Positions 1-7,974 of a stretch of 64,000 bases of DNA are shown here, piece by piece (position 1 is the stretch's first letter; each line of letters opens with the position of its first letter). The stretch spans positions 52,402 to 116,401 of the forward strand of contig JBQTIR010000003.1 in assembly GCA_052387905.1 (NCBI GenBank), read 5' to 3'. The stretch comes from JBQTII01 sp052387905. Its GTDB lineage: Bacteria > Actinomycetota > Actinomycetes > Sporichthyales > Sporichthyaceae. Under the pieces are notes generated by a model, which saw nothing but the letters and a program-made list of their open reading frames with translations, did not search any database and was not told the origin of the DNA. The position numbers and the translations under genes are program-made.

Positions 1-401
1 ACCACGCAGTCCGGGCCGCCGTCCTCGCCCGCACCCACCGCCCAGCCGAAGCGGGCCAGACCTGCCAGCCGCTCCCGGTGACGCTCCATGAGCGTGTCGG
101 TTTCCTCGGCGAGCACCAGCAGCACCGCCTCAACCAGGGCAGCCATCGGGGCTGTACCCGCACCGCCCTCGGCGTCGTGGGCGACGAGCGCTGCGGCGGC
201 CAGCACGTAGTCGACACCGCCCCGCTGCGCATACAGGTCCGAGGACGGCACCCGCTTACGCCCGGGCACCGGAAGCGCCAGAGGCACGTAAGTGGCGCCA
301 TCCTGATGCCGACGTCCAGCCTTGTGTCGCAGAGCCACGATTCCCCCCGGATTCGTCCGATGAACGCGGACATGTCCGCGTTGTCCTTCAGCATGATCCA
401 T
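1..401 (-). CDS. Hypothetical protein, 3' end outside window
   Basis: This frame stays open from an ATG at 401 to the window edge, about 133 residues, with the high-GC third positions typical of real genes here. An AGGTGAGG ribosome site lies a few bases upstream of the ATG. The product looks soluble: it has an Arg/His-rich N-terminal third and then an Ala/Leu-rich helical stretch (VLAAAALVAHDAEGG, EAVLLVLAEETDTLMERHRE). I recognise no family and see no transmembrane segment, so it is not an obvious anti-sigma factor for the neighbouring sigma gene. The C-terminus is cut off. Reality of the gene is probable, not certain. Confidence 0.45.
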   Translation of the reverse strand, partial: MDHAEGQRGHVRVHRTNPGGIVALRHKAGRRHQDGATYVPLALPVPGRKRVPSSDLYAQRGGVDYVLAAAALVAHDAEGGAGTAPMAALVEAVLLVLAEETDTLMERHRERLAGLARFGWAVGAGEDGGPDCV

Positions 402-514
402 TGCGGCCTCACCTGGCGCCATCAGACTGACGGTCAGACCCACCTCAACCGAACGGTGGACCTCCACTCGGGGAGGAAATACCCGTCACGAATCGGCACA
501 ATCGCCACGAAGGG

Positions 515-1114
515 TTAGAGCGCCGCGCCCAGGCAATCGCGCAGCCGAATCAGCCCGTCGCGCATCCGGGTCTTGACGGTGCCCAGCGGCTGGTCGAGGT
601 ACTCGGCGACCTCGCGGTAGCTGCGCCCGCCGTAGTACGCCAGCGTGATCGCCTCGCGCTGCACCGGGGTGAGCGATTGCAGGCACTTGCGGACCGCGTC
701 GCGGTCCAAGCCCGCCTCGACGCTCTCCAGGACCGAGTCATAGTCGGGCTCGAGGTTGCGGATCGCGACCTTCTCCAGGCGGTCTGAGGCCGACTGCTCC
801 GAGCGCACGCGGTCGACGGCGCGGCGGTGCGCCATCGTCATGATCCAGGCCATCGCGCTGCCCTGAGCGGGATCGAAGCGCGAGGCCGACTTCCAGACGC
901 CGAGCAGGACCTCCTGCGCGACCTCCTCGGACTGCGCGGGATCACGGAGCACCCGGCGGACGAGGCCGTACACCGGCGCGCTGACGCGGGTGTAGAGCGC
1001 CTCGAATGCCCGCTCGTCGCCGCGCGCAACCGCGACCAGCAGGTCCTCGGAGGACTGCAGCACCGCAGGCTCGTCATAGCCGGCGAGCGAGAGGTGCGTG
1101 ACGTCCGAACTCAT
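515..1114 (-). CDS. sigK: ECF RNA polymerase sigma factor, SigK-like
   Basis: The 199-residue product has the two-domain ECF layout. Region 2 (about residues 25-95) contains GDERAFEALYTRVSAPVYGL and AMAWIMTMAHRRAVDRVR; region 4 (about 135-190) contains LTPVQREAITLAYYGGRSYR and the helix-turn-helix LDQPLGTVKTRMRDGLIRLR. The linker and LAYYGG stretch resemble actinobacterial SigK. The start at 1114 is chosen because GGAGGACC sits directly upstream; the same frame is open much further 5' but without coding character. In mycobacteria SigK is held by the membrane anti-sigma RskA, whose gene is adjacent. No RskA-like protein is visible on either side here, so the regulator may lie elsewhere. The family call is firm; the sigK symbol is by similarity from memory. 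Confidence 0.88.
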   Translation of the reverse strand: MSSDVTHLSLAGYDEPAVLQSSEDLLVAVARGDERAFEALYTRVSAPVYGLVRRVLRDPAQSEEVAQEVLLGVWKSASRFDPAQGSAMAWIMTMAHRRAVDRVRSEQSASDRLEKVAIRNLEPDYDSVLESVEAGLDRDAVRKCLQSLTPVQREAITLAYYGGRSYREVAEYLDQPLGTVKTRMRDGLIRLRDCLGAAL

Positions 1115-1272
1115 GGTCCTCCGCGGATTGCCGGGCCCGGATAGCCCCGACCGGTCAGACGGGGAACCGACGGCCCCCCACTTGGGTGTCACTATGCCCG
1201 GTCCAGCTGTGCGCCGAGCCGCCAGGGCATCACGATTCGGCGAACACTGGGCAGCCAGCTCCCAGCCTCTTC

Positions 1273-1533
1273 TCAGGCGGGTGTGCCCCGAACGCGACTG
1301 CCCCGTCCGCGCAGCAGAGCCACGAGCGCGATACCGGAGATCAGCGACCAGACACCTTCCAGGAGTAGGAAACCCCAGGAGCGGTCCAGCCAGGCGAATA
1401 GCGCCAGTGCGCCGGTGCCGAGGAAGTTCAGCCAGAGGTAGGTGGCCGAGTGCGGGGACATTCGACCCAGTTGTGCGCCGGTGAAGGCCCCCAGCACGAG
1501 CATGGCGGCGCCGACTTCGAGGAGTTCGTCCAT
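1273..1533 (-). CDS. Small integral membrane protein, CBU_0592-like
   Basis: This 86-residue protein has two to three hydrophobic helices (MLVLGAFTGAQLGRM, YLWLNFLGTGALALFAWL, WGFLLLEGVWSLISGIAL) and a basic C-terminal tail. The arrangement and the YLWLNFLG...E(G)VWS pattern fit the CBU_0592 family of small bacterial membrane proteins, whose function is not established. It lies downstream of another small membrane gene in the same direction, with a perfect hairpin at 1542-1566 between them. Confidence 0.75.
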   Translation of the reverse strand: MDELLEVGAAMLVLGAFTGAQLGRMSPHSATYLWLNFLGTGALALFAWLDRSWGFLLLEGVWSLISGIALVALLRGRGSRVRGTPA

Positions 1534-1541
1534 CGCACCAG

Positions 1542-1566
1542 TTCACCGCATGAGGCATGCGGTGAA
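1542..1566. terminator. Perfect 10-bp inverted repeat between two small membrane genes
   Basis: TTCACCGCAT (1542-1551) and ATGCGGTGAA (1557-1566) are perfectly complementary around GAGGC. The repeat begins next to the stop codon (1567-1569) of the upstream gene and ends 8 bases before the start of the next. It could be an intercistronic terminator/attenuator or an operator; no T-tract follows. Confidence 0.5.
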
Positions 1567-1842
1567 TCAGTGGGTGCGCTCTGTCCGGCCCTTCGAGCGC
1601 GAGGCGCGCTCCTTCGGGGGCGGCGCGACCACGACCGGGGGGCGCGCCTTGACCGGTTCGGAGAGACTGCGGGCCGGGGCGAGTTCGGATTCGCCGTCGC
1701 GACCATCGGATCCCAGCACCCAGGTCCCGGCTCCGACGCCCGCGAACGTCAGGGCGAGCGCAGCCACCAACGCGGCCCGGCGCGGCATGGACATGCCCGC
1801 CTCGTCTGCCGCGACCCCGGTCGCCTCGGTCTCCACACTCAT
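1567..1842 (-). CDS. Hypothetical single-pass membrane protein
   Basis: The 91-residue product starts with a short acidic cytoplasmic stretch and one transmembrane helix (about residues 21-44, RRAALVAALALTFAGVGAGT). A Pro/Arg/Lys-rich tail follows (KARPPVVVAPPPKERASRSK). There is no anti-sigma (ZAS) Cys/His motif. The topology suggests a type II or signal-anchor protein with a basic outer tail, perhaps interacting with the cell wall. I recognise no family. It precedes the CBU_0592-like gene on the same strand. Confidence 0.6.
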   Translation of the reverse strand: MSVETEATGVAADEAGMSMPRRAALVAALALTFAGVGAGTWVLGSDGRDGESELAPARSLSEPVKARPPVVVAPPPKERASRSKGRTERTH

Positions 1843-2029
1843 GACCCGACGACGTTAGCGCCGTGACGGGTGTGTCCCGCGGCAGAAATGCCGCGCCATC
1901 GGCATCGGGTTACGAAGCCGGAACGCGCCCTTTGCCCGATCGCCGCCCACCGGAGCGGCTCGAGAGCGGTGGGTAGGGTCTGCACTGGCCGCACCGCCCT
2001 GGCCGGTGAAGCGAGACGGGAGGCACGGC

Positions 2030-3052
2030 GTGGTGGACGCCCAGGGCATCCGGATCGGCTACAAGGCCTCGGCCGAGCAGTTCGCGCCCCGTCCGCTGGT
2101 CGAGTTCGCCGTATCCGCCGAGCGGCACGGCTTCGACAGTGCCGTCGTCAGCGATCACTTCCAACCCTGGCGCCACGACGGCGGGCACGCGCCGTTCGCC
2201 CTGGCCTGGCTGGCCGCGGTCGGCGAACGCACCGAGCGCCTGGTGCTCGGCACCTCGGTGCTCACCGCGACGTTCCGCTACAACCCGGCCGTGATCGCCC
2301 AGGCCTTCGCGACGATGGGTTGTCTGTACCCGGGGCGGGTGATGCTCGGCATCGGCACCGGCGAGGCGTTGAACGAGGTCGCGGTCTCCGGGATGCTCTG
2401 GCCCGAGTTCAAGGAGCGCTTCGGTCGCATGCGTGAGGCGATTGACCTGATGCGCGCGCTCTGGCGCGAGGAGCACGTCACTTTCGACGGCGAGTACTAC
2501 CGGACGGTGGACGCGACCGTCTATGACCGGCCGGAGACCCCGGTGCCGGTGTACATCGCAGCGGGTGGGCCGGTCGTGGCCCGCTACGCCGGCCGGGTCG
2601 GGGACGGCTTCATCTGCACCTCCGGCAAGGGGATGGATCTCTACGAGCAGGAGTTGGTCCCGGCCATCACCGAGGGCCTGGCGAAGGCCAGCCGCGCACC
2701 GGAATCGCTGGACCGGATGATCGAGATCAAGCTGTCCTACGACCGCGACCGCGAGTTCGCCCTCGAGGCGACGCGGTTCTGGGCACCGCTGTCGTTGACC
2801 GCCGAGCAGAAGCACACCGTGTCGAGTTCGCAGCAGATGCAGCGCCTCGCGGACGAGCTGCCGATCGAGCAGGTCGCCAAGCGCTGGATCGTCGCCGACG
2901 ACGCCGACGAGGCAGCCGAGGCCGTACGCCCTTACGTCGAGGCGGGCTTCCGCAACCTGGTGATCCACGCCCCCGGCCACGACCAGGAGCGCTTTCTTTC
3001 GCAGTTCGCCGCCGACGTCATGCCCAAGCTGCGCGCCCTCGCCACATCGTGA
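2030..3052 (+). CDS. fgd: F420-dependent glucose-6-phosphate dehydrogenase
   Basis: This LLM-family TIM barrel of 340 residues oxidises glucose-6-phosphate to 6-phosphogluconolactone and reduces coenzyme F420, supplying reduced F420 to cytoplasmic reductases. It follows M. tuberculosis Fgd1 closely along its whole length: GYKASAEQFAPR at the N-terminus, SDHFQPWRHDGGHAPF with the active-site Asp-His and Trp, LGIGTGEALNE with the catalytic Glu, and the phosphate-binding Lys/Lys/Arg in TSGKGMD, LTAEQKH and AKRWIVAD. The GTG at 2030 is preferred because GGGAGG lies six bases upstream; a GTG at 2006 is in frame but lacks a ribosome site. A hairpin follows the stop. With the two F420-type reductase genes elsewhere, it points to an F420 economy. 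Confidence 0.96.
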   Translation: MVDAQGIRIGYKASAEQFAPRPLVEFAVSAERHGFDSAVVSDHFQPWRHDGGHAPFALAWLAAVGERTERLVLGTSVLTATFRYNPAVIAQAFATMGCLYPGRVMLGIGTGEALNEVAVSGMLWPEFKERFGRMREAIDLMRALWREEHVTFDGEYYRTVDATVYDRPETPVPVYIAAGGPVVARYAGRVGDGFICTSGKGMDLYEQELVPAITEGLAKASRAPESLDRMIEIKLSYDRDREFALEATRFWAPLSLTAEQKHTVSSSQQMQRLADELPIEQVAKRWIVADDADEAAEAVRPYVEAGFRNLVIHAPGHDQERFLSQFAADVMPKLRALATS

Positions 3053-3094
3053 CGTCCGACCAAGCGAGCGCTATAGGCCACATCTGGTCGGACG
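3053..3094. terminator. Hairpin between convergent fgd and rpiB
   Basis: CGTCCGACCA (3053-3062) pairs perfectly with TGGTCGGACG (3085-3094) across a 22-base loop. It starts on the base after the fgd stop codon and lies between two convergent genes, so it probably ends transcription from both sides. Confidence 0.65.
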
Positions 3095-3106
3095 CTGGAC
3101 CTGCGG

Positions 3107-3607
3107 TCAGGCGAGCTCAGGGTGCGGCTCGTGTTCGCCGCCGGGCAGCGGGGGCAGCTCGCCGGACTTCTCGTAGTCGCTGAGCATCGCGATCCGGCGG
3201 GTGTGGCGCTCCTCGCCGGTGTAGGCGGTCTCCAGGAACAGCTCGACGAAGCGGGCGGCTTCCTCGGCGGTGTGCATCCGGGCGCCGAGGCTGATCACGT
3301 TGGCGTCGTTGTGCAGCCGGGCGAGCGTGGCGATCTCCTCACTCCACACCAGTGCGGCGCGAACCCCGTCGACCTTGTTCGCGGCGATCTGCTCCCCGTT
3401 GCCCGATCCCCCGAGCACGATGCCGAAACTGCCCGGGTCGGCGGCGGTCCGCGACGCCGCGAGCAGGCAGAACGGTGGGTAATCATCGAGCGGGTCATAG
3501 GTCAGCGGCCCGCAGTCCACCGGCTCATGACCGGCCCGCTCCAACCACTCCAGCAGGTGGTCCTTGAGTTCGAAGCCGGCATGGTCGGAGCCGAGGTAGA
3601 CGCGCAT
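3107..3607 (-). CDS. rpiB: Ribose-5-phosphate isomerase B
   Basis: This cytoplasmic enzyme interconverts ribose-5-phosphate and ribulose-5-phosphate in the pentose phosphate pathway. The 166-residue sequence has the RpiB signatures GSDHAGFELK near the N-terminus and LGGSGNGEQIAANKV at about residues 66-80. The Glu in GSGNGEQ is the catalytic base in the actinobacterial subtype, which lacks the Cys used by E. coli RpiB. NDANVISLGARMH and the C-terminal HTRRIAML also match. It is transcribed after the DsbA-like gene, 23 bases apart, as with Rv2466c-Rv2465c of M. tuberculosis. Confidence 0.95.
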   Translation of the reverse strand: MRVYLGSDHAGFELKDHLLEWLERAGHEPVDCGPLTYDPLDDYPPFCLLAASRTAADPGSFGIVLGGSGNGEQIAANKVDGVRAALVWSEEIATLARLHNDANVISLGARMHTAEEAARFVELFLETAYTGEERHTRRIAMLSDYEKSGELPPLPGGEHEPHPELA

Positions 3608-3630
3608 GGGCCCTGAGTGTTCCAGGCAGC

Positions 3631-4308
3631 TCAGCCGAGCAGCGCAGCCGCCCCGGCGTCGAAGACCGGGCCGGAGTCTCGGGTGCGCTTGAGCTCGTAG
3701 AACCCCTCCGTCGAGGCCACCAGCACCACGCCGTCCCAGAGCAGGCCAGCGGCCTCGCCGACCGGGGCCGGGGTCACCACCGGGCCGAAGAAAGCGACCC
3801 CGCCGACGCTGACCACCGGGGTACCGACCTCCAGGCCAACCCGGGAGATGCCGTCGTGGTGGGAAACCTCAACCTCGACATCGAGCTTGGCGTCGTCCCA
3901 GGCTGCCATGAGCTCGCCCGGCAACGCGGCAGCGGCCAGTGCGTCTGCGACCACCGTGTGCTCGCGAGGGAGGCCCTGGTTGTGGAAGCGGCGCCCGAGT
4001 TCGGTGTACAGGCGCGCGACGGCCTCGTCGCCGTGGGCCTTCTTGGCGGCCATCACCACACGTCCGACGTTGCGGCCCGGTGCGAGGTTCTCGCGGTACT
4101 CGGCGGAGATGTCTCGATCGGCGTTGAGCATCACCAGGCTCATCAGGTGCCAGCGCACCTGGATCGGGCGCACCTTCTCGACCTCGAGGATCCACCGCGA
4201 GGTCAACCACGCCCAGGGACACAGGGGGTCGAACCAGAAGTCGGCGACCTGGGCCGAATCGCGGGCGCCGGCGTCAGTTGCGCTCTGGTGCGGAAGGGTG
4301 ACGGTCAT
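3631..4308 (-). CDS. DsbA-family mycothiol-dependent nitroreductase (Rv2466c-like)
   Basis: The 225-residue protein has the thioredoxin/DsbA fold with a helical insert. The start of the domain (VADFWFDPLCPWAWLTSRWI), MSLVMLN, HNQGLPREHT, SHHDGISRVGLEVGTP, the cis-Pro region GTPVVSVGGVAFFGPV and the C-terminal FYELKRTRDSGP all track Rv2466c. That enzyme reduces nitro compounds and oxidised cofactors at the expense of mycothiol. The active site is Cys-Pro-Trp-Ala instead of Cys-Pro-Trp-Cys, so only the nucleophilic Cys remains and a monothiol mechanism with mycothiol is expected. My recollection is that this variant is common outside mycobacteria. It sits between rpiB and divergent pepN, as in M. 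tuberculosis. Confidence 0.9.
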   Translation of the reverse strand: MTVTLPHQSATDAGARDSAQVADFWFDPLCPWAWLTSRWILEVEKVRPIQVRWHLMSLVMLNADRDISAEYRENLAPGRNVGRVVMAAKKAHGDEAVARLYTELGRRFHNQGLPREHTVVADALAAAALPGELMAAWDDAKLDVEVEVSHHDGISRVGLEVGTPVVSVGGVAFFGPVVTPAPVGEAAGLLWDGVVLVASTEGFYELKRTRDSGPVFDAGAAALLG

Positions 4309-4425
4309 GATTCTCCTCGCTCAGGCGGCGGGTCGTGGACGATCATGCCTGCCGCGCTGCTGAATCCCTGCCCGGTCCGCGTGAAAGGATGCGCGCACCA
4401 CCCGCGGACCAGGTCTGGAGAACGC

Positions 4426-7005
4426 GTGCCCGGCAAGAACCTCACCCGCGAGGAGGCCGCGGCCCGCGCGGACCGCCTCGACGCCCACGCCTACGCCGTC
4501 GAACTCGACCTGACCCCGGGATCGACCGCCGACGAGGGCACCTACCGCTCCACGACGGTGCTCCAGTTCTCCGCGAGCGGCACCGACGGCACCTTCGTCG
4601 ACCTGCAGGCACCTGCGGTGCGCGAGATCATCCTCAACGGCAAGTCGCTGGATCCGGCCACGCACTTCGACGGCGACCGGATCACCTTGCCCGAGCTCGC
4701 CGCCGACAACACGCTGCGGGTGGTCGCGGACTGCGCCTACATGAACACCGGCGAGGGCCTGCACCGGATGATCGACCCGGTCGATGCGGGCACCTACCTC
4801 TACACCCAGTTCGAGGTCGCCGACGCGCGCCGGATGTATGCGTGCTTCGAGCAACCCGACCTCAAGGCGACTTTCCAGCTCACCGTGATCGCGCCGCTGG
4901 ACTGGGAGGTGTTCTCCAACGCCGACACCCCGGCCCCGCGTGAGGTCGCCGACAAGCCGGGCGCCGCGGCTTGGGCGTTTGCCCCCACCCCGCCGATCTC
5001 GACCTACATCACGGCGTTGGTCGCCGGGAACTACCACGTCGAGCGCAGCGAATACCGGGGCACCAACAGCGACGGCTCGGCAGTCCTCATCCCGATGGCG
5101 GTGGCCTGCCGGCGCTCCCTGGCCCCGCACCTCGACGCCGAGGAGATCTTTGACGTCACCCGCCGCGGGTTCGATTTCTACCTCGACCTGTTCGCCCAGC
5201 CCTACCCGTTCACCAAGTACGACCAGCTCTTCGTCCCCGAGTACAACGCCGGGGCGATGGAGAACGCCGGCTGCGTGACGTTCCTGGAAGACTACGTCTT
5301 CCGGTCCAAGGTCACCGACGCCGCCTACGAGCGCCGCGCGGAGACGATCCTGCACGAGCTCGCGCACATGTGGTTCGGCGACCTCGTCACGATGAAGTGG
5401 TGGGACGACCTCTGGCTCAACGAGTCGTTCGCGACCTACATCAGCGTGCTCTGCCAGTCCGAGGCGACGCGGTGGACCAATGCGTGGACCACGTTCGCCA
5501 ACGTCGAGAAGACCTGGGCGTACCGCCAGGACCAGCTGCCCAGCACGCACCCGATCGTGGCCACCATCAACGACCTCGAAGACGTCGAGGTCAACTTCGA
5601 CGGCATCACCTACGCCAAGGGCGCTTCGGTGCTCAAACAGCTAGTGGCCTACGTCGGACGGGACAATTTCGTCGCCGCGATCCGCAAGTACTTCGTCCGG
5701 CACGCGTGGGGCAACACGACGCTGGCCGATTTCCTCGCCGCCCTCGAGGAGGCCTCCGGCCGCGACCTGAAGTCCTGGTCCGCGCAGTGGCTGCAGACCT
5801 CCCAGATGAACGTGCTGCGGCCGGCCTTCGAGGTCTGCGGCGACGGCACCTACACCGCGTTCGCCGTCGCTCAGAGCGCCCCGGCGGACTACCCGACGAT
5901 CCGCTCGCACCGCATCGCGGTGGGGCTCTACGATCTCGCCGACGGATCCCTGACCCGGCGCGAACGCATCGAGCTCGACGTGTCCGGCGAGTCCACGGCG
6001 GTGCCCGACCTTGTCGGTAAGCGGGCCGCGGACCTGGTTCTGGTCAACGACGACGACCTGACCTACGCCAAGGTGCGCCTCGATGACCGCTCCCTGTCCA
6101 CCGTCGGGCGCCACATCGGCGCGATCGCGGACTCCCTGCCCCGCACGCTGTGCTGGTCCGCGGCCTGGGACATGACCCGCGACGCGGAGCTGGCGGCCCG
6201 CAACTACGTCGACCTGGTGCTGCGTGGCGTCTGCGGCGAGACCGACATCACGGTCACCCAGTCGCTGCAGCGCCAGGCGGTCGCGGCGTTGCACTCCTTC
6301 GTTGATCCGGCCTTCCGCACTCCCGCGCTGGCGACCTACGCCACCGCGGCGCTGGAGTTCCTGCGCGCCGCCGAGCCGGGCAGCGACCTGCAGCTGCTCT
6401 GGGCCAGGACCTTCGCCTCGGTCGCCCGCGACCCCGAACACCTGGCCGTGCTGTCCGGGCTCCTCGACGGATCGGTGACCATACCCGGGCTCACCATCGA
6501 CACCGACCTGCGCTGGGCGCTGCTCACCCGCCTGGTCTCGACCGGCGCCATCGATGCCGTCGGCGTGGACCGCGAGCTGGTCCGCGACGACACTGCCGCG
6601 GGGCAGCGCAACGCGGCCGCGGCGCTGGCCGCCCGGCCCACCTTGTCCGCCAAGGAAGAGGCCTGGGCCTCGGTCGTCGACGACGACAAACTGCCGAACG
6701 CGATGCAGGCGGCGATCATCGCCGGCTTCGTGCAGGAGGGCCAGGACGACGTATTGGAGCCCTTCGCCGAGCGGTACTTTGCCGCGTTGCCGACGATCTG
6801 GGAGCAGCGCACCAACGAGATCGCCCAGCGGATCGTCACGGGGCTGTACCCGGCCTACCGGATCAGCGCGAAGGTCGTCGAACGCACCGACCGCTACCTG
6901 GAGGAGTCCGCTCCCCCGCCCGCGCTGCGCCGTCTGCTGGTCGAGGCTCGCGACGGGGTGCAGCGTGCCCTGCGCGCCCAGGAATGCGACCGCGCCGCCG
7001 GCTAA
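4426..7005 (+). CDS. pepN: Aminopeptidase N (M1 zinc metallopeptidase)
   Basis: This cytosolic enzyme of 859 residues removes N-terminal amino acids from peptides. The substrate-binding GAMEN motif is near residue 277 and the zinc motif HELAHMWFGDLVTMKWWDDL begins near 310, with the third zinc ligand Glu in LNESFATY about 19 residues later. A catalytic Tyr is likely in the ITYAKGASVLKQL stretch. The C-terminal third is the helical ERAP1-like domain. The GTG at 4426 is chosen for its GGAG site five bases upstream and because VPGKNLTREEA is the usual actinobacterial N-terminus. The frame remains open 190 codons further upstream, but that part overlaps the divergent DsbA-like gene. A palindrome shared with 46.1 kb follows the stop. 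Confidence 0.97.
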   Translation: MPGKNLTREEAAARADRLDAHAYAVELDLTPGSTADEGTYRSTTVLQFSASGTDGTFVDLQAPAVREIILNGKSLDPATHFDGDRITLPELAADNTLRVVADCAYMNTGEGLHRMIDPVDAGTYLYTQFEVADARRMYACFEQPDLKATFQLTVIAPLDWEVFSNADTPAPREVADKPGAAAWAFAPTPPISTYITALVAGNYHVERSEYRGTNSDGSAVLIPMAVACRRSLAPHLDAEEIFDVTRRGFDFYLDLFAQPYPFTKYDQLFVPEYNAGAMENAGCVTFLEDYVFRSKVTDAAYERRAETILHELAHMWFGDLVTMKWWDDLWLNESFATYISVLCQSEATRWTNAWTTFANVEKTWAYRQDQLPSTHPIVATINDLEDVEVNFDGITYAKGASVLKQLVAYVGRDNFVAAIRKYFVRHAWGNTTLADFLAALEEASGRDLKSWSAQWLQTSQMNVLRPAFEVCGDGTYTAFAVAQSAPADYPTIRSHRIAVGLYDLADGSLTRRERIELDVSGESTAVPDLVGKRAADLVLVNDDDLTYAKVRLDDRSLSTVGRHIGAIADSLPRTLCWSAAWDMTRDAELAARNYVDLVLRGVCGETDITVTQSLQRQAVAALHSFVDPAFRTPALATYATAALEFLRAAEPGSDLQLLWARTFASVARDPEHLAVLSGLLDGSVTIPGLTIDTDLRWALLTRLVSTGAIDAVGVDRELVRDDTAAGQRNAAAALAARPTLSAKEEAWASVVDDDKLPNAMQAAIIAGFVQEGQDDVLEPFAERYFAALPTIWEQRTNEIAQRIVTGLYPAYRISAKVVERTDRYLEESAPPPALRRLLVEARDGVQRALRAQECDRAAG

Positions 7006-7021
7006 AGCCCGGGGAAGTTGC

Positions 7022-7085
7022 CATCTACGGGCGGCGTGTGGACCTATGGATGGCCTGCGATAGGTCTAAACGCCGCCCGAAGATG
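7022..7085. repeat. Dispersed intergenic palindrome, copy 1
   Basis: Two 26-base arms (7022-7047 and 7060-7085) pair at 23 of 26 positions around a 12-base loop. The arm core is CGGGCGGCGT. The element fills the gap between the convergent ends of pepN and the DUF5130 gene. A second copy with the same arm length and loop length lies at 46059-46122, also between convergent genes. It may be a bidirectional terminator family or a REP-like element. Confidence 0.75.
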
Positions 7086-7089
7086 GGCG

Positions 7090-7485
7090 CTACTGAGTGT
7101 GCAGCGACTGCGGGTGACGCGCGTGCTCGGCGAGCACGTTGATCCCCGCGGCGATGCCCCCGGCGAGGTCGCCGGCCGCGAAGGCTGAGGTCATCGACGC
7201 CGCGGCCAAACCAGCCGCCCGGTCGTCCACCCAGCGCCGGGCTCGGGAGCCGGTGACGATCTCCAGGGCGCGCGCGGACGGATCGACGAAGATCAGGACC
7301 GAGTCCGGTGCCGCCGCTCCCAGTTCGGCATGCCGGCGGCGGGCATAGGCACGGGCGGGGCCCTCCGCGGCGCCCACATAGACCGAGAACGGCACTCCAC
7401 TGATGCGCTGACCTAGCTGGATCGCGCGGATGATCTCCTCGCGCTGCCGCTCGGAGAACGCGTCACCAGCGAGCACTGGTTCCAC
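7090..7485 (-). CDS. DUF5130 (TPM-like) protein
   Basis: The product of about 131 residues begins with a helix-rich GDAFSERQREEIIRAIQL and continues with SGVPFSVYVGAAEG, DSVLIFVDPSARALEIVTG and DDRAAGLAAASM. That order is typical of the actinobacterial DUF5130 family, related to the TPM phosphatase-like fold; its function is unknown. The GTG at 7485 would overlap the stop of the upstream membrane gene (7463) by about 20 bases; a GTG at 7533 is also in frame and neither has a strong ribosome site. Pairing with a small membrane protein suggests the two act together at the membrane. Confidence 0.8.
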   Translation of the reverse strand: MEPVLAGDAFSERQREEIIRAIQLGQRISGVPFSVYVGAAEGPARAYARRRHAELGAAAPDSVLIFVDPSARALEIVTGSRARRWVDDRAAGLAAASMTSAFAAGDLAGGIAAGINVLAEHARHPQSLHTQ

Positions 7486-7861
7486 CGCCGTCGCCGGGAT
7501 CGGCCGGGGGTTCGGTCTCGAGCACCCGCCCACTCAACGCCGGCTGTTCGCCACCGAGTGCGGGCGTGTCGTAGGCACCACCGCGGGATTCGACCTCGGC
7601 CCCGGGTGCGCCGATCCACTGCGACTGGGCGTTCCAACTCTGGCCCGGCCGGTAACGCGGTCCGCGCATCATCGACGGCAGCGAGACGGTCAGCCAGATC
7701 AGGGCGAAGGCCGCGATCGGGATCACCCCGAAGAGCCCGATCGCCTTCAGCGTGGAGATCGGATTGCCCGGGTCATCGCCGCCGTCGCGCTTGTCGTCGC
7801 CGACGGTCGCGGCGAAGGCGGGAGAGGTCGCGATCGTGGTGATAAGCAGGATCGCTGTCAC
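7463..7861 (-). CDS. Small membrane protein paired with DUF5130
   Basis: The 132-residue product has an N-terminal hydrophobic signal-like segment (AILLITTIATSPAFAATV), a short charged stretch (DDKRDGGDDPG), a second membrane helix (IGLFGVIPIAAFALIWLTV) and a cytoplasmic tail with RGPRYRPGQSWNAQSQWIG. The RYRPG-W pattern after the helix is one I associate with the small membrane partner of DUF5130 genes. The GTG at 7861 is the only plausible start; no ribosome site is visible before it. The frame continues far upstream, antisense to nothing but inside malQ, without coding sense. Confidence 0.65.
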   Translation of the reverse strand: MTAILLITTIATSPAFAATVGDDKRDGGDDPGNPISTLKAIGLFGVIPIAAFALIWLTVSLPSMMRGPRYRPGQSWNAQSQWIGAPGAEVESRGGAYDTPALGGEQPALSGRVLETEPPADPGDGGGTSARW

Positions 7862-7974
7862 TGTCGCGGTGCGGAGGCCGGCCTGCGCAGCACCGCCGTG
7901 TCGGCTCCCCAGTCGGCGACGAAGGAGCCGTTCCCGGTGTGTCCTTAGGAGCCGTTGGCCATGTCCTCTGCAGA

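Noticed and set aside
3856..4425. N-terminal extension of pepN by 190 residues
   Set aside because: The extension lies antisense to the DsbA-like gene and has no homology; the GTG at 4426 has a ribosome site and the family N-terminus.
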